Positions 17,527 through 26,562 of a stretch of 64,000 bases of DNA are shown here, piece by piece; the stretch's first letter is position 1; each line of letters opens with the position of its first letter. This DNA comes from CAYMAX01 sp964388595 (GTDB taxonomy: Bacteria; Bacteroidota; Bacteroidia; Bacteroidales; UBA932). The notes beneath the pieces were generated by a model, which worked only from the letters and a program-made list of their open reading frames with translations, was not told where the DNA came from and did not search any database. The translations under genes were made by a program, and so were the position numbers. Location of the stretch: contig CAYMAX010000001.1 of NCBI GenBank assembly GCA_964388595.1, positions 1-64,000 of the forward strand, given 5' to 3'.

Positions 17527-19902
17527 ATGAAAGGATTCGATATTAATCTTAAGCGTCATTTCAGAAGTTCTTTTTCCGAGAAGTTGAGTTTACTTGTCAT
17601 CCTTCTCTCTGCACTTCTTTTTTTAGCCACTATATCCATTGTCTCGGTCTATTCTCGCAAACTTATCAGAGAGGAGGCTATAAGAAATGCTTTCAGCACC
17701 CTTAAGGCTACTACATTGGAGATAGATAATGTGCTTCAGAGCGTCTCCGTCGCTATAGACAATATAGCAGATGATGTTCAGGAAGAGGCATTGAAAGGTG
17801 AGTCAGGAAAGCAGGAACTTTTTGAAATCACCCGAAGGGTGGTAGAGCAGAATCAATATATCATCGGTAGCGACATAGCCATCGAACCCTACTTTTTCCC
17901 TAAAACCAATTATTTTTCTCCCTATTCTTTCAAGAATGACGATACTATCACGACTGCTCAGGTAGGAAACGATAATTATGCATATCAATATATGGATTGG
18001 TACCTCATTCCCAAATTGCTCAATCGTCCATATTGGACAGACCCGTTTTTCGACGAAGGGGCGGGCAATATGATTATGTGTACTTATACCCATCCCATAT
18101 ATGATGACAATAAAAACTTTATCGGAGTTTTGACTGCTGACCTTCCCATGGAATGGCTTACTGAGAAAGTTAATTCCATCAAGCCATATAAAAGCTCATA
18201 CAATCTGATGATTGGGAAAGGGGGTTCCTATATTGTTCACACCAATCCTGACAGGATTTTAAATGAGACGATTTTTACCGCTACCACAGATATGGTGGAT
18301 ACCACCGTACGGCATCTGGGCAAGGAGATGATTAAGGGCAATACAGGTATGGTGACACTCCAAAATGATGATACTCTCTCGTTCGTAATGTATGCCCCTG
18401 TGCCCAGCTCCGGATGGTCCCTTGCTATGGTGTTGCCACTTCGTGATGTTTATGCAGGAGTTATTGAGATGAACACCATACTCATTATCGTCGCTGTTCT
18501 TGCCCTTTTCCTCATAGCATTCCTGACACACAATGTCATCAAGAAGATTTCGAAACCTATCGGAGAGTTTGCCGTCTCCGCACGAAGTATAGCCAAAGGC
18601 AATTTCAATACCCCTTTGCCGGTCGTTAAGTCTGAAGATGAACTTTTCGAGTTGCGTAAATCAATGGATTTCATGCAAACCTCTCTAAATACTTATATCA
18701 CTGAACTTAAGGACACTACTTCAGCCAAAGAGAGGATTGAAAGTGAACTCAATATCGCACGTCAGATTCAGATGGGGATGATTCCCAAGATTTTCCCTCC
18801 ATTTCCCGACAGGAACGATATAGACCTTTTCGCCATGTTAAGGCCTGCCAAAGAGGTGGGAGGGGATTTATATGACTTTTTCATCCATGATGAGAAACTA
18901 TTTTTCGCGATAGGCGATGTCTCGGGAAAAGGTGTTCCTGCTTCATTGTTGATGGCTGTTACCAGAAGTCTTTTCAGGTCTGTCGCTGCTACCCTTGAAG
19001 ACCCCAAACTTATTGTAGAGTCGATAAATCATGCTATAGGAGAAAGTAATGAATCCAATATGTTCGTTACGATGTTTATCGGGGTGCTCGACCTTCCTTC
19101 CGGTCATGTCAAGTACTGCAATGCGGGGCACAATCCTCCCTGCATAATATCGGAAAGTGGAGAAGTCTCATTTCTTGATGTCATACCCAATACTCCCGTG
19201 GGTATTTTCGACCATTTCGAATATACTACACAGACTGTAGATATCCCCCATGGCAGCACTGCTTTTCTCTATACCGACGGACTTACTGAGGCTGAGAATC
19301 CCCAGAAGGAACTCTATACAGAGAAAAGACTTATGGATGTTTTGAAGTCTCATCCTTCTGTAGATGCAGAGTCGATGTTGCGCATAGTGCTCAAATCGGT
19401 GGAAGGACACGTCAATGGTGCTGTCCAGAGTGATGACCTCACTATGATGGTCATCAGATATCATAAAGTTGAGAATGCGGGTGAGTTATTTGACAACAGA
19501 AAGTTGGTTATCAATAATCAAGTATCGGAGCTTCATCTTCTTGCCGGTTTTATTGACAAGATTGGAGAAGAACTAAGTCTCGATGCGGGGCTTGTAATGA
19601 GTCTCAATCTCGCTATGGAAGAGGCTGTCTCCAATGTAATATTCTATGCCTATCCCGATGGAGAGACCAATCATAAGATAGAAATCATCTTCTCTAAACG
19701 GGGTAAAGAGATTTATTTCTCCATAATAGACTCAGGTGTTCCTTTTGATCCTACTGCCAAAAAAGATGCAGATATTACCCTTTCGGCCCAAGAAAGAGAG
19801 ATAGGTGGTCTTGGAATATTTATGGTGAAGAAGATTATGGATTCAGTAGTCTATTCGAGAGAGGGAGATAAGAATATCCTTAAAATGAAAAAACAAATTT
19901 AA
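17527..19902 (+). CDS. membrane sensor with Cache, HAMP, PP2C (SpoIIE/RsbU) and HATPase (RsbW-like) domains
   Basis: A 791-residue partner-switch protein. In order: membrane segment 20-42; a periplasmic double-Cache sensor domain at about 45-312 (with PYWTDPFFDEG and THPIYDDNKNFIGVLTADL); membrane segment 316-337; HAMP 338-392; a linker helix; a PP2C-type serine phosphatase at 430-645 with the metal-binding motifs GGDLYDF, GDVSGKG and DDLTMM; and a GHKL ATPase at about 655-790 with the N-box NLAMEEAVSN and GGLGIFMVKK. The phosphatase would dephosphorylate, and the kinase domain phosphorylate, the serine of a STAS protein, which is encoded 13 nt downstream. All catalytic acidic residues of the phosphatase appear present. 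Having both opposing activities on one membrane receptor is unusual and resembles the HsbR logic of Pseudomonas, where a cytoplasmic receiver replaces the Cache sensor. Confidence 0.92.
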   Translation: MKGFDINLKRHFRSSFSEKLSLLVILLSALLFLATISIVSVYSRKLIREEAIRNAFSTLKATTLEIDNVLQSVSVAIDNIADDVQEEALKGESGKQELFEITRRVVEQNQYIIGSDIAIEPYFFPKTNYFSPYSFKNDDTITTAQVGNDNYAYQYMDWYLIPKLLNRPYWTDPFFDEGAGNMIMCTYTHPIYDDNKNFIGVLTADLPMEWLTEKVNSIKPYKSSYNLMIGKGGSYIVHTNPDRILNETIFTATTDMVDTTVRHLGKEMIKGNTGMVTLQNDDTLSFVMYAPVPSSGWSLAMVLPLRDVYAGVIEMNTILIIVAVLALFLIAFLTHNVIKKISKPIGEFAVSARSIAKGNFNTPLPVVKSEDELFELRKSMDFMQTSLNTYITELKDTTSAKERIESELNIARQIQMGMIPKIFPPFPDRNDIDLFAMLRPAKEVGGDLYDFFIHDEKLFFAIGDVSGKGVPASLLMAVTRSLFRSVAATLEDPKLIVESINHAIGESNESNMFVTMFIGVLDLPSGHVKYCNAGHNPPCIISESGEVSFLDVIPNTPVGIFDHFEYTTQTVDIPHGSTAFLYTDGLTEAENPQKELYTEKRLMDVLKSHPSVDAESMLRIVLKSVEGHVNGAVQSDDLTMMVIRYHKVENAGELFDNRKLVINNQVSELHLLAGFIDKIGEELSLDAGLVMSLNLAMEEAVSNVIFYAYPDGETNHKIEIIFSKRGKEIYFSIIDSGVPFDPTAKKDADITLSAQEREIGGLGIFMVKKIMDSVVYSREGDKNILKMKKQI

Positions 19903-19915
19903 TATTGATACAAGT

Positions 19916-20221
19916 ATGGAATTAATCATCAACCCTGCGCAAGGCAGCAAAACATTAGTTAAAGTCGAAGGCAGACTCGACACCACCAATTCGGAAGATT
20001 TTGAAAAGAAGATGGCTCCCCTGTTGAGTGGTGCTAATCCCGATATTGAAATAGATTGTTCGGAATTTGAATACATCAGCAGTTCAGGACTTCGCCTTTT
20101 CCTCACTCTTCAGAAGAGTGTGATGGCCCGCGGAGGCAAGCTTGTGATAAAGAATATGAAGCCTGAGATCAAAGAGGTCTTTGATATGACAGGGTTCTCC
20201 AAGATATTCACTATAGAATAA
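19916..20221 (+). CDS. STAS domain anti-sigma-factor antagonist-like protein
   Basis: A 101-residue single STAS domain of the SpoIIAA/RsbV type. The phosphoacceptor region reads DCSEFEYISSSGLRLFL, and aligning its SSGL to the family places the phosphorylatable serine at S56. The gene is third in the binding protein, phosphatase/kinase, STAS series. It is expected to be dephosphorylated and phosphorylated by the upstream protein and then bind an unidentified target. No alternative sigma factor of the SigB type is encoded nearby, so the output is open. The stop lies 3 nt from the convergent radA stop. Confidence 0.92.
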   Translation: MELIINPAQGSKTLVKVEGRLDTTNSEDFEKKMAPLLSGANPDIEIDCSEFEYISSSGLRLFLTLQKSVMARGGKLVIKNMKPEIKEVFDMTGFSKIFTIE

Positions 20222-20224
20222 TCT

Positions 20225-21634
20225 CTATCTGAAGAGACTTTTGCAGAGGGCGGCAATATCTTCTATCTCAATAATGTTGATAGATGATTTGCGGGGTTTG
20301 CTGTGATAGTCGTCAGAAAGATTGTACGAAGAGATATAAATGGTCTTATAGCCGAGGCGTTGTGCTTCGGCTATTCTTCTTTCTATCTGTCCCACGGGAC
20401 GAATCTCTCCGCTAAGCCCAACTTCGGCAGCAAAACAGGTCTTTGGGGAGATGGAAAGGTCAAAATTGGAAGAGAGAATAGAGCAGACTACTGCAAGATC
20501 GCAAGCAGGATCGGTGACTTTCATCCCTCCTGCGATATTCAGGAAAACATCTTTGGAAGAGAGTTTAAAGCCTGCACGTTTTTCCAAAACAGCGAGAAGC
20601 ATGTTCATACGGCGCAGGTCAAATCCGGTGGCTGAGCGTTGAGGCATCCCATAGGCTGCTGTCGAGACGAGAGCCTGTATCTCAATGAGAAATGGGCGTG
20701 AGCCGTCAAGCATGGCACTTACTGCGATGCCGCTGAGATTTTCTGCGTGCATAGGGGTGAGAATCTCAGATGGATTGGAGATTACTTTGAGTCCGCAATC
20801 TGTCATCTCAAAAATGGCAAGTTCTGCAGTAGAACCAAAACGATTTTTGATGCTGCGAAGCACTCTATAGGAGTGACGGGTGTCTCCTTCGAACTGAAGT
20901 ACTACATCGACTATGTGTTCCAGTACTTTGGGGCCGGCAATAGAGCCGTCTTTGGTAATATGGCCAATGATTATCACCGGGACGCCGCTTTCTTTGGCAT
21001 ATCTCAAGAGGGTGGCAGCACATTCTTTGACTTGTGAGACAGAGCCTGCCGAAGAATCGATAGTATCGGTATAGATGGTCTGAATGGAGTCGATGATAAG
21101 AAGTTGTGGAGCCACTTCTTTGGCTCGCATGATGATGTTTTCCAAAAGAGTTTCTCCCAATATCAGACAGTTGTCATCTGTATCGGCGGTATCGTGAGCA
21201 GCAACTGCTTTTTCAAGTCGCTGAGCGCGCAATTTAATCTGACGTGGAGACTCTTCTCCCGAGACATATAATGTGCGTAATTCTCTGCATCCGAGAGGTA
21301 TCTGAAGGGAGAGAGTCGATTTGCCTATCCCCGGTTCTCCACCTATGAGTATCATTGACCCCTCGACTATGCCACCTCCGAGAATACGTTCCACTTCTGT
21401 ATTACCTATCTTGATGCGGTTTTCCTCAGTCAGAGATATCTCCCTGAGTTTGACAGGCTTGGAATTACTACTCTCCACCAGAAGACGATTGCGCGAAGCG
21501 GAGGAAGAAGTATCTTTAGATATGACCTCTTCCACCATAGTATTCCACTCACCACATGCCGGGCATTTCCCCATCCATTTAGTGCTTTCATTGCCACAGG
21601 AGGAACAAAACCAGGCTTTTTTGATTTTTACCAT
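20225..21634 (-). CDS. radA: DNA repair protein RadA (Sms)
   Basis: RecA-related ATPase and helicase that processes recombination intermediates. With the start at 21634 (MVKIKKAWFC) the product has 469 residues: an N-terminal C4 zinc finger (CSSCGNESTKWMGKCPACGEW), Walker A GGEPGIGKSTL, the RadA-specific KNRFG motif (IKNRFGSTAEL), and a C-terminal Lon-like domain (FLNIAGGMKVTDPACDLA). A frame extension to 21676 exists, but a TAAATTTG promoter element at 21641-21648 lies inside it and supports the shorter form. Confidence 0.96.
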   Translation of the reverse strand: MVKIKKAWFCSSCGNESTKWMGKCPACGEWNTMVEEVISKDTSSSASRNRLLVESSNSKPVKLREISLTEENRIKIGNTEVERILGGGIVEGSMILIGGEPGIGKSTLSLQIPLGCRELRTLYVSGEESPRQIKLRAQRLEKAVAAHDTADTDDNCLILGETLLENIIMRAKEVAPQLLIIDSIQTIYTDTIDSSAGSVSQVKECAATLLRYAKESGVPVIIIGHITKDGSIAGPKVLEHIVDVVLQFEGDTRHSYRVLRSIKNRFGSTAELAIFEMTDCGLKVISNPSEILTPMHAENLSGIAVSAMLDGSRPFLIEIQALVSTAAYGMPQRSATGFDLRRMNMLLAVLEKRAGFKLSSKDVFLNIAGGMKVTDPACDLAVVCSILSSNFDLSISPKTCFAAEVGLSGEIRPVGQIERRIAEAQRLGYKTIYISSYNLSDDYHSKPRKSSINIIEIEDIAALCKSLFR

Positions 21635-21640
21635 AATACG

Positions 21641-21648
21641 CAAATTTA
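21641..21648 (-). promoter_or_regulatory. -7 element of radA
   Basis: The minus strand reads TAAATTTG, matching TAnnTTTG, with 6 nt to the radA ATG at 21634. The predicted mRNA has almost no leader. Confidence 0.5.
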
Positions 21649-21702
21649 TGAATTTAAGGGAATAAACTTCCAACAAGTGTCACTTTTTGAGGATAAAAAC
21701 AA

Positions 21703-21710
21703 TATATTTG
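21703..21710 (+). promoter_or_regulatory. -7 element of the lipoprotein gene at 21735
   Basis: The plus strand reads TATATTTG, matching TAnnTTTG, 24 nt before the ATG. A TTTTTG run lies at 21684-21689, closer than the usual -33 spacing. Confidence 0.45.
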
Positions 21711-21734
21711 CAGTAATAATTAATACAAACTAAA

Positions 21735-22811
21735 ATGAAGCGGTTATTAAAAATTTCTGTTATTCTTTTGATGGCTGTAATGGCTTATAGTTGCCAAAAA
21801 GATGGTTCAAAAGAAGTAGAAGGAGAATATGTCCTTCAGAGCAATTCTCTCACTATCAATAATTCTATTGTAAATGTTTCAGATTATGTCGGAGCTGCTG
21901 TCAAAGTAGATCCTGCAGGAGACGGATATGTCAATATCACTTTGGAAAATATTATTTTAGGAAATCCTTCAGTGGTTTTTGAACATTGTGAACTCATCCA
22001 GACCAAGGCATCTTATTCATTTGATGGTTCCCTCACTCTTGGTACCAGTACATACACCATTGAAGGAACTATCGTTGATAAAGAAGTATCACTTAATCTT
22101 ACTGTAGTCAATTCTTCTCATTTGATGGGTAAGTGGATGATAGGTGCCAAAGAAACTACCTTCCTCGGAATGAACATGACACTTCCCGATCTTTATGTTA
22201 CGGCAAGCGGTTCTGCTCTTCCAAAGCAAATAATCATTAAAGGGGATACCATCATTGTTGAAGAGGTCCTGCCTTTATTGGGTTTTTATGTATCCTCTGC
22301 CTTTGTCTCTTATGCTCCTTTCAAATACATAGAATTTGCCGAACCTAACTTATTCAATTTTTCCTCATCATTGCTTCCTACTGAATATGCCTCTTTCTCT
22401 TCAGGATTGTTACAATTCTATGAAGCAGACAATCTTCTCTACCTCTATTTCAAAAAGAGTGTGACTGATATGATTAATCTTGTGATATCTCAATATGTTA
22501 CGATACCTTCACCATTTACTTTCCCTTTTGCCTACAAAGCAGTCAGTAAAACTTCTCTCAATATTGAGATTAACCAGTCCACTTTGAAGCCTCTTCTTAC
22601 TACTGTTGTTGGCATCATAGATCAATTTTCTTATGCCAAACTTAAGACTTTGGACCCTGACACAGAGATGACTGAAGCAGAATACAATGCTTACGTGGCT
22701 ACTATCAAATATTATATCAACATTATGGGAGGAGAAGGGATAAATTATGCGATAGGTATGAACCTTATTCCTTATCAGGAAGGGTCAAGACCTTGGGATT
22801 CATTGAAGTAA
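21735..22811 (+). CDS. lipoprotein of unknown function
   Basis: I do not recognise the family with certainty. The 358-residue product has a lipoprotein signal peptide (MKRLLKISVILLMAVMAYSC, lipidated Cys20) followed by QKDGSKEVEG. The body alternates short beta-like stretches rich in Ser, Thr, Val and Ile with a repeated theme (TLENIILGN... SLTLGTSTYTIEGTIVDKEV) that suggests a lipocalin-like or beta-sandwich N-terminal half, then a segment rich in Leu, Phe and Tyr. The pattern is like secreted DUF lipoproteins common in gut Bacteroidales. It is a single-gene unit; its stop overlaps the end of the convergent C26 gene by 12 nt. Confidence 0.75.
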   Translation: MKRLLKISVILLMAVMAYSCQKDGSKEVEGEYVLQSNSLTINNSIVNVSDYVGAAVKVDPAGDGYVNITLENIILGNPSVVFEHCELIQTKASYSFDGSLTLGTSTYTIEGTIVDKEVSLNLTVVNSSHLMGKWMIGAKETTFLGMNMTLPDLYVTASGSALPKQIIIKGDTIIVEEVLPLLGFYVSSAFVSYAPFKYIEFAEPNLFNFSSSLLPTEYASFSSGLLQFYEADNLLYLYFKKSVTDMINLVISQYVTIPSPFTFPFAYKAVSKTSLNIEINQSTLKPLLTTVVGIIDQFSYAKLKTLDPDTEMTEAEYNAYVATIKYYINIMGGEGINYAIGMNLIPYQEGSRPWDSLK

Positions 22812-23567
22812 TCTGCGAAAGATACCTGTAAAGAGAGTATCCCCGGCTGATACGAAACCTTCAGGATGAAATTGAACTCCGAGAATTTTCTCGGAGTTTT
22901 TCATTTGAATGGATTCCACCACTCCGTCAGATGTAGTGGCAGTAATACGAAACATGGGAGAGAGGTCTTTTATCGCCTGATGATGATATGTATTTACTTC
23001 TACCCTTGAGCGACCGATGCAGTCATACAGGATGGAGTTGGTATCTATGGTGATGGTTTGTACACCTACATTGGCATCCTCTTTCTGTCTGTGTTCCATA
23101 CTGCCAGGTCTCATGGTATAGAGATCCTGGTACAAAGTCCCTCCGAAAACAACATTCATCATCTGCATCCCTCTGCATACACCTAAGATGCGCAATCCTT
23201 TTCTCACACCTGCTTTTATGAGATAGTAATCAAAAGTATCTCTTTGGGGGAAGGTGGTTTCAAGTCGGGCATTATCTTTCTCACCATAGAGAGAAGGTTG
23301 GATATCTTCTCCACCGGTGATTATGAGAGCATCTATCTTATCGAGGATGGCTGAAAGTTTGGAGGTATCAGTCATTATGGGGATTAATATTGGGGTACCA
23401 CCCGCAGCGATGACAGATTGAATGTATCTGTTATCACTGACTCTCTCTCCTGTCAGGGATGTGGATGAGATACCTACTATTTTGGGTTGAGATTGGTTAA
23501 CGACATGGCAGCTGCTCACAGAGCAGAGGAGGATGTCAAAAAGCAAGATTCTGAATATTTGTCTCAT
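22800..23567 (-). CDS. class I glutamine amidotransferase-like (C26) lipoprotein, gamma-glutamyl hydrolase type
   Basis: A 255-residue exported protein (start at 23567, MRQIFRILLFDILL) with a lipobox SVSSC at Cys20. The catalytic fold is peptidase family C26: oxyanion segment ITGGEDIQPSLYG, nucleophile Cys131 in LGVCRGMQMMNVVFGGTLYQ, and the His-Glu end of the triad in VQFHPEG. Homologues cleave gamma-glutamyl bonds (for example gamma-glutamyl-GABA or folyl-polyglutamate). Export to the envelope is unlike the cytoplasmic PuuD enzyme and suggests extracytoplasmic gamma-glutamyl peptides as substrates, such as peptidoglycan-derived ones (inference). It is the last gene of the malQ-symporter-hydrolase operon, 8 nt after the serine hydrolase stop. 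Confidence 0.88.
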   Translation of the reverse strand: MRQIFRILLFDILLCSVSSCHVVNQSQPKIVGISSTSLTGERVSDNRYIQSVIAAGGTPILIPIMTDTSKLSAILDKIDALIITGGEDIQPSLYGEKDNARLETTFPQRDTFDYYLIKAGVRKGLRILGVCRGMQMMNVVFGGTLYQDLYTMRPGSMEHRQKEDANVGVQTITIDTNSILYDCIGRSRVEVNTYHHQAIKDLSPMFRITATTSDGVVESIQMKNSEKILGVQFHPEGFVSAGDTLFTGIFRRLLQ

Positions 23568-23575
23568 TGTGTTTG

Positions 23576-25321
23576 TTATTGTCGGGTCCAAGGCCCAAAA
23601 TTTTCGTTATAATTGAAATCTATCTCGAAATCAATTGGTTTTTTATTCCATCGTTCGTAATTATGGAAATAAATGGGGAAAGTATGTCCACCGGAAACAA
23701 ATAAAAACTGATTACCAGAGAGATGTTTTAGTTTATGCCTTTTATTTTTAGGACCAATGGTAATATATAAATCGCCATTTATCAGTGCCACCTGCGCATC
23801 TCCAAAGGGTGCCTCTTTGGAATAAATACCCACTAGTAATGAATAATCGGGAACCAATTTATTGCGAGAGATAGTGCATGGAACTGCTCTGCGTGGAGGT
23901 ATTTCTTTGTCTTTCCACCATTTTGCAAGCAATTCGGCATTCCAGTCGCGAAGGTCTGCAATGCGCTTGGTGGGAGTGGGATAATCAGAAGAAGGCAACC
24001 AGAGGGTGCATGGAAGAGATGTATCACCCGGGAACAATTGTCGGACGAGTGTCAATGCAGCTGCATTCATCCCGATAAGGGGCTTTTTGCTGCTCTTTCG
24101 GGCAATGGCAGAATTGTGTTCTTGCAGCATATAGAGATCTATGATCCTGCGCATAATAGCAAATCGTGCATTGTCAGAAACTTCAGAATTGCATAATAAT
24201 GCGATACCGAGGTTGATACTTGGGACAAAACCACAGATGGCTGTAAAGCCCCATGTAGTCCCTGTGTGGTAGATAACCTGATAATCATCATTGTTCTCTA
24301 TGTACCAGCATAGACCATAGTATCTGGAAAAAGTGCTGTCTTGGCGTACAAAAGTGTTTCCGGTATGAAGAAATGAGATATTGTCGGGTGATATTATCCG
24401 TATACTGTCAGCTCTTCCCTTATTTACCACACCATTGTCAAGATGAAACTGTACCCATTTGGACATATCGATGGCAGAAGAACATATCCCCCCTGCGGGA
24501 CCTATTACTGTCAACCAGTTCAGTGCTCTGTCCTCTCCACGAAGGGGGGTGACAGCCATGCGGGGAGGGCGATTGCCTTTCGCCGGTATGTATCTGAAAT
24601 CGTGAGCTGTGGCAGAATTTGTCCCTGCTGAGAGATAGCCTTGTTCTTCAAGAGATGAGGAAGACATCTTCAATGGGATAAAAATCTCTTTCTGCATATT
24701 CTCTTCCCAACTTTTACCTGTGACTTTCTCAATTATTCTGGCAGCAATGATGAATGTAATATTGCTATAAGCAAATTTCTCTCTGAAGCCATAATAGGGT
24801 TTGAAGTACTTAAACATTCTGTATATATCGTCCCTGTCGTAGTCTAAATTGGGAATATATGTGCCTACCTGAGCTACTAACCCTGTGTTGTGAAGAAAGA
24901 GGTCTTTTACCATAATCTCTCTCTCGACAGAGTCATCCCACCAGTCGAAGTCAGGTAAAATATCTTTGACCTGGTCATCCCATCTCAGCATCCCCCTATC
25001 CACCAATACAGCCATAAGAGCTGCTGTAAATGATTTGGAGATGGAACCTATTTGGAAGATGGTGTTTTCAGTGACTTGAGATGATTCTTTCACTGTCGAT
25101 TTATTCAGTTCTTTCATTCCGAAGCCTTCGGCAAGTACCAAGGAATCGTTGTGAACTACTGAAAGTGCAGCACCCGGTATCTTCCAATCTTTGAGTACCT
25201 GCTCTACGTACTCCTCTATATTGACGGTGATGGAATCTTTTGCAGTCGCTCCGAATAGGCAGTTCGAAGCAAAAAAGAGAGAAAGGAGAGAGATGATGAG
25301 TTTGACTGACATACCTCTCAT
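23576..25321 (-). CDS. secreted serine hydrolase, class C beta-lactamase / PBP4* fold
   Basis: A 581-residue exported protein with signal peptide at about 1-25. The beta-lactamase-like domain (about 32-400) has SISK with nucleophile S93, the YSN motif (FAYSNITF), and the HTG triad motif (YHTGTTWGF). A C-terminal domain of about 100 residues (DUF3471-like, ending with FEIDFNYNENFGPW) follows. Members act as D,D-peptidases, D-amino-peptidases or esterases; substrate cannot be read off. The neighbours are an amino-acid symporter and an exported gamma-glutamyl hydrolase, which fits peptide degradation in the periplasm. Confidence 0.9.
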   Translation of the reverse strand: MRGMSVKLIISLLSLFFASNCLFGATAKDSITVNIEEYVEQVLKDWKIPGAALSVVHNDSLVLAEGFGMKELNKSTVKESSQVTENTIFQIGSISKSFTAALMAVLVDRGMLRWDDQVKDILPDFDWWDDSVEREIMVKDLFLHNTGLVAQVGTYIPNLDYDRDDIYRMFKYFKPYYGFREKFAYSNITFIIAARIIEKVTGKSWEENMQKEIFIPLKMSSSSLEEQGYLSAGTNSATAHDFRYIPAKGNRPPRMAVTPLRGEDRALNWLTVIGPAGGICSSAIDMSKWVQFHLDNGVVNKGRADSIRIISPDNISFLHTGNTFVRQDSTFSRYYGLCWYIENNDDYQVIYHTGTTWGFTAICGFVPSINLGIALLCNSEVSDNARFAIMRRIIDLYMLQEHNSAIARKSSKKPLIGMNAAALTLVRQLFPGDTSLPCTLWLPSSDYPTPTKRIADLRDWNAELLAKWWKDKEIPPRRAVPCTISRNKLVPDYSLLVGIYSKEAPFGDAQVALINGDLYITIGPKNKRHKLKHLSGNQFLFVSGGHTFPIYFHNYERWNKKPIDFEIDFNYNENFGPWTRQ

Positions 25322-25324
25322 CTG

Positions 25325-26554
25325 TTAAATGGTCAGAGTCTCGTGTTCTGATTTGGCGATAATCAATGCACCACAGTAATCTCCAAAGACATTTACAAAC
25401 GTGCGAGGCATCTCGCAAAGTTGCTGGACTGCCATGATGATGGCTATACCCTCAAGAGGAATACCTGCGACATTGAAAACGATTGTCATAGTGACAAGTC
25501 CTCCCATAGGAATACCCGCTGCTCCTACCGCTGCGAGCAATGCTGTAAAGATAATAGTGATTTGCTGGAACAATGAGAGGTCAATACCATATATCTGTGC
25601 AACGAAGAGAGCTGTAACACACTCGAATGCAGCTAATCCATTCATGTTGACAGTAGCACCGAGAGGGAGTGTGAACCCTGCTATTTTTTCTGAGATGCCA
25701 CATTTGTCCTGAGCATCGCGAATGGCGAGGGGAAGAGCAGCATTGGAAGAGCAGGTAGTGAATGCCGTGAGAAGCGGTGAAGACATTTTCTTGATGAAAC
25801 GCCAGGGATTTTCGTGACCTATCATTCTGACGGATAGAGGAAGTACTCCCAATCCGTGGATGACAAATCCGCAATAGACAGTCAGGACATAAATACCCAA
25901 ACTTTTGGCAAGATTGAGTAGACCGGCTGAGTCAGAGACTTGTGTCGCTATCATATTGGCTATGATGGCAAATACCCCGAATGGAGTGAATTTGATGACG
26001 AATGTGGTTATTTTTATCATTACCTGGTAGAAAGCTGTAAAGAGATCTATCAGAGAGGATTGATATTTATTCTCAATCTTGGAAGTAAAAATGCCGAGCA
26101 GTATGGCAAAGAAGATAATGGAGACAAGATTGCCTGAAGACAGAGAGTTGAAGATATTTGATGGGACAATGTTGACAAGCATATCTTCAATAGAATTCCC
26201 GGTAGTGTTGAGAGAGGTTATATTTTCCTGAAGTGTGATGTGCGTGTTGACACCGGGCTTGATGGTATTGACCAATACAAGTCCAATGATGGCAGCGATG
26301 ACCGTGGTGATGATATAATATGAAATAGTTTTGGTCGCTATTCTGCCAAAATCTTTGGAGCCTCCCATATTGGCTACCCCTATGAAGATGGAAGAAAAAA
26401 CAAGTGGTATGACGACCATCTTGAGGGCATTCATAAACAGATTGCCCATCCACCTGATATAGCATACATACTCGCTTAAGAAAACACCGAAGAGCACTCC
26501 GAGTGCTATGCCAATGAATATTTGCCAGGGAAGAGCAAGTTTGAACCGTTTCAT
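25325..26554 (-). CDS. dicarboxylate/amino acid:cation symporter (DAACS/GltP family)
   Basis: Inner-membrane secondary transporter of 409 residues with the typical eight membrane helices and two re-entrant loops. Family signatures are the serine-rich loop TCSSNAALPLAI, the LPLGATVNMNGLA segment of helix 7, and AVGAAGIPMGGLV in hairpin 2. It should import glutamate, aspartate or C4-dicarboxylates with sodium or protons. It sits 8 nt after malQ and 3 nt before the serine hydrolase gene, in one operon. Confidence 0.93.
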   Translation of the reverse strand: MKRFKLALPWQIFIGIALGVLFGVFLSEYVCYIRWMGNLFMNALKMVVIPLVFSSIFIGVANMGGSKDFGRIATKTISYYIITTVIAAIIGLVLVNTIKPGVNTHITLQENITSLNTTGNSIEDMLVNIVPSNIFNSLSSGNLVSIIFFAILLGIFTSKIENKYQSSLIDLFTAFYQVMIKITTFVIKFTPFGVFAIIANMIATQVSDSAGLLNLAKSLGIYVLTVYCGFVIHGLGVLPLSVRMIGHENPWRFIKKMSSPLLTAFTTCSSNAALPLAIRDAQDKCGISEKIAGFTLPLGATVNMNGLAAFECVTALFVAQIYGIDLSLFQQITIIFTALLAAVGAAGIPMGGLVTMTIVFNVAGIPLEGIAIIMAVQQLCEMPRTFVNVFGDYCGALIIAKSEHETLTI

Positions 26555-26562
26555 ACAGATGA

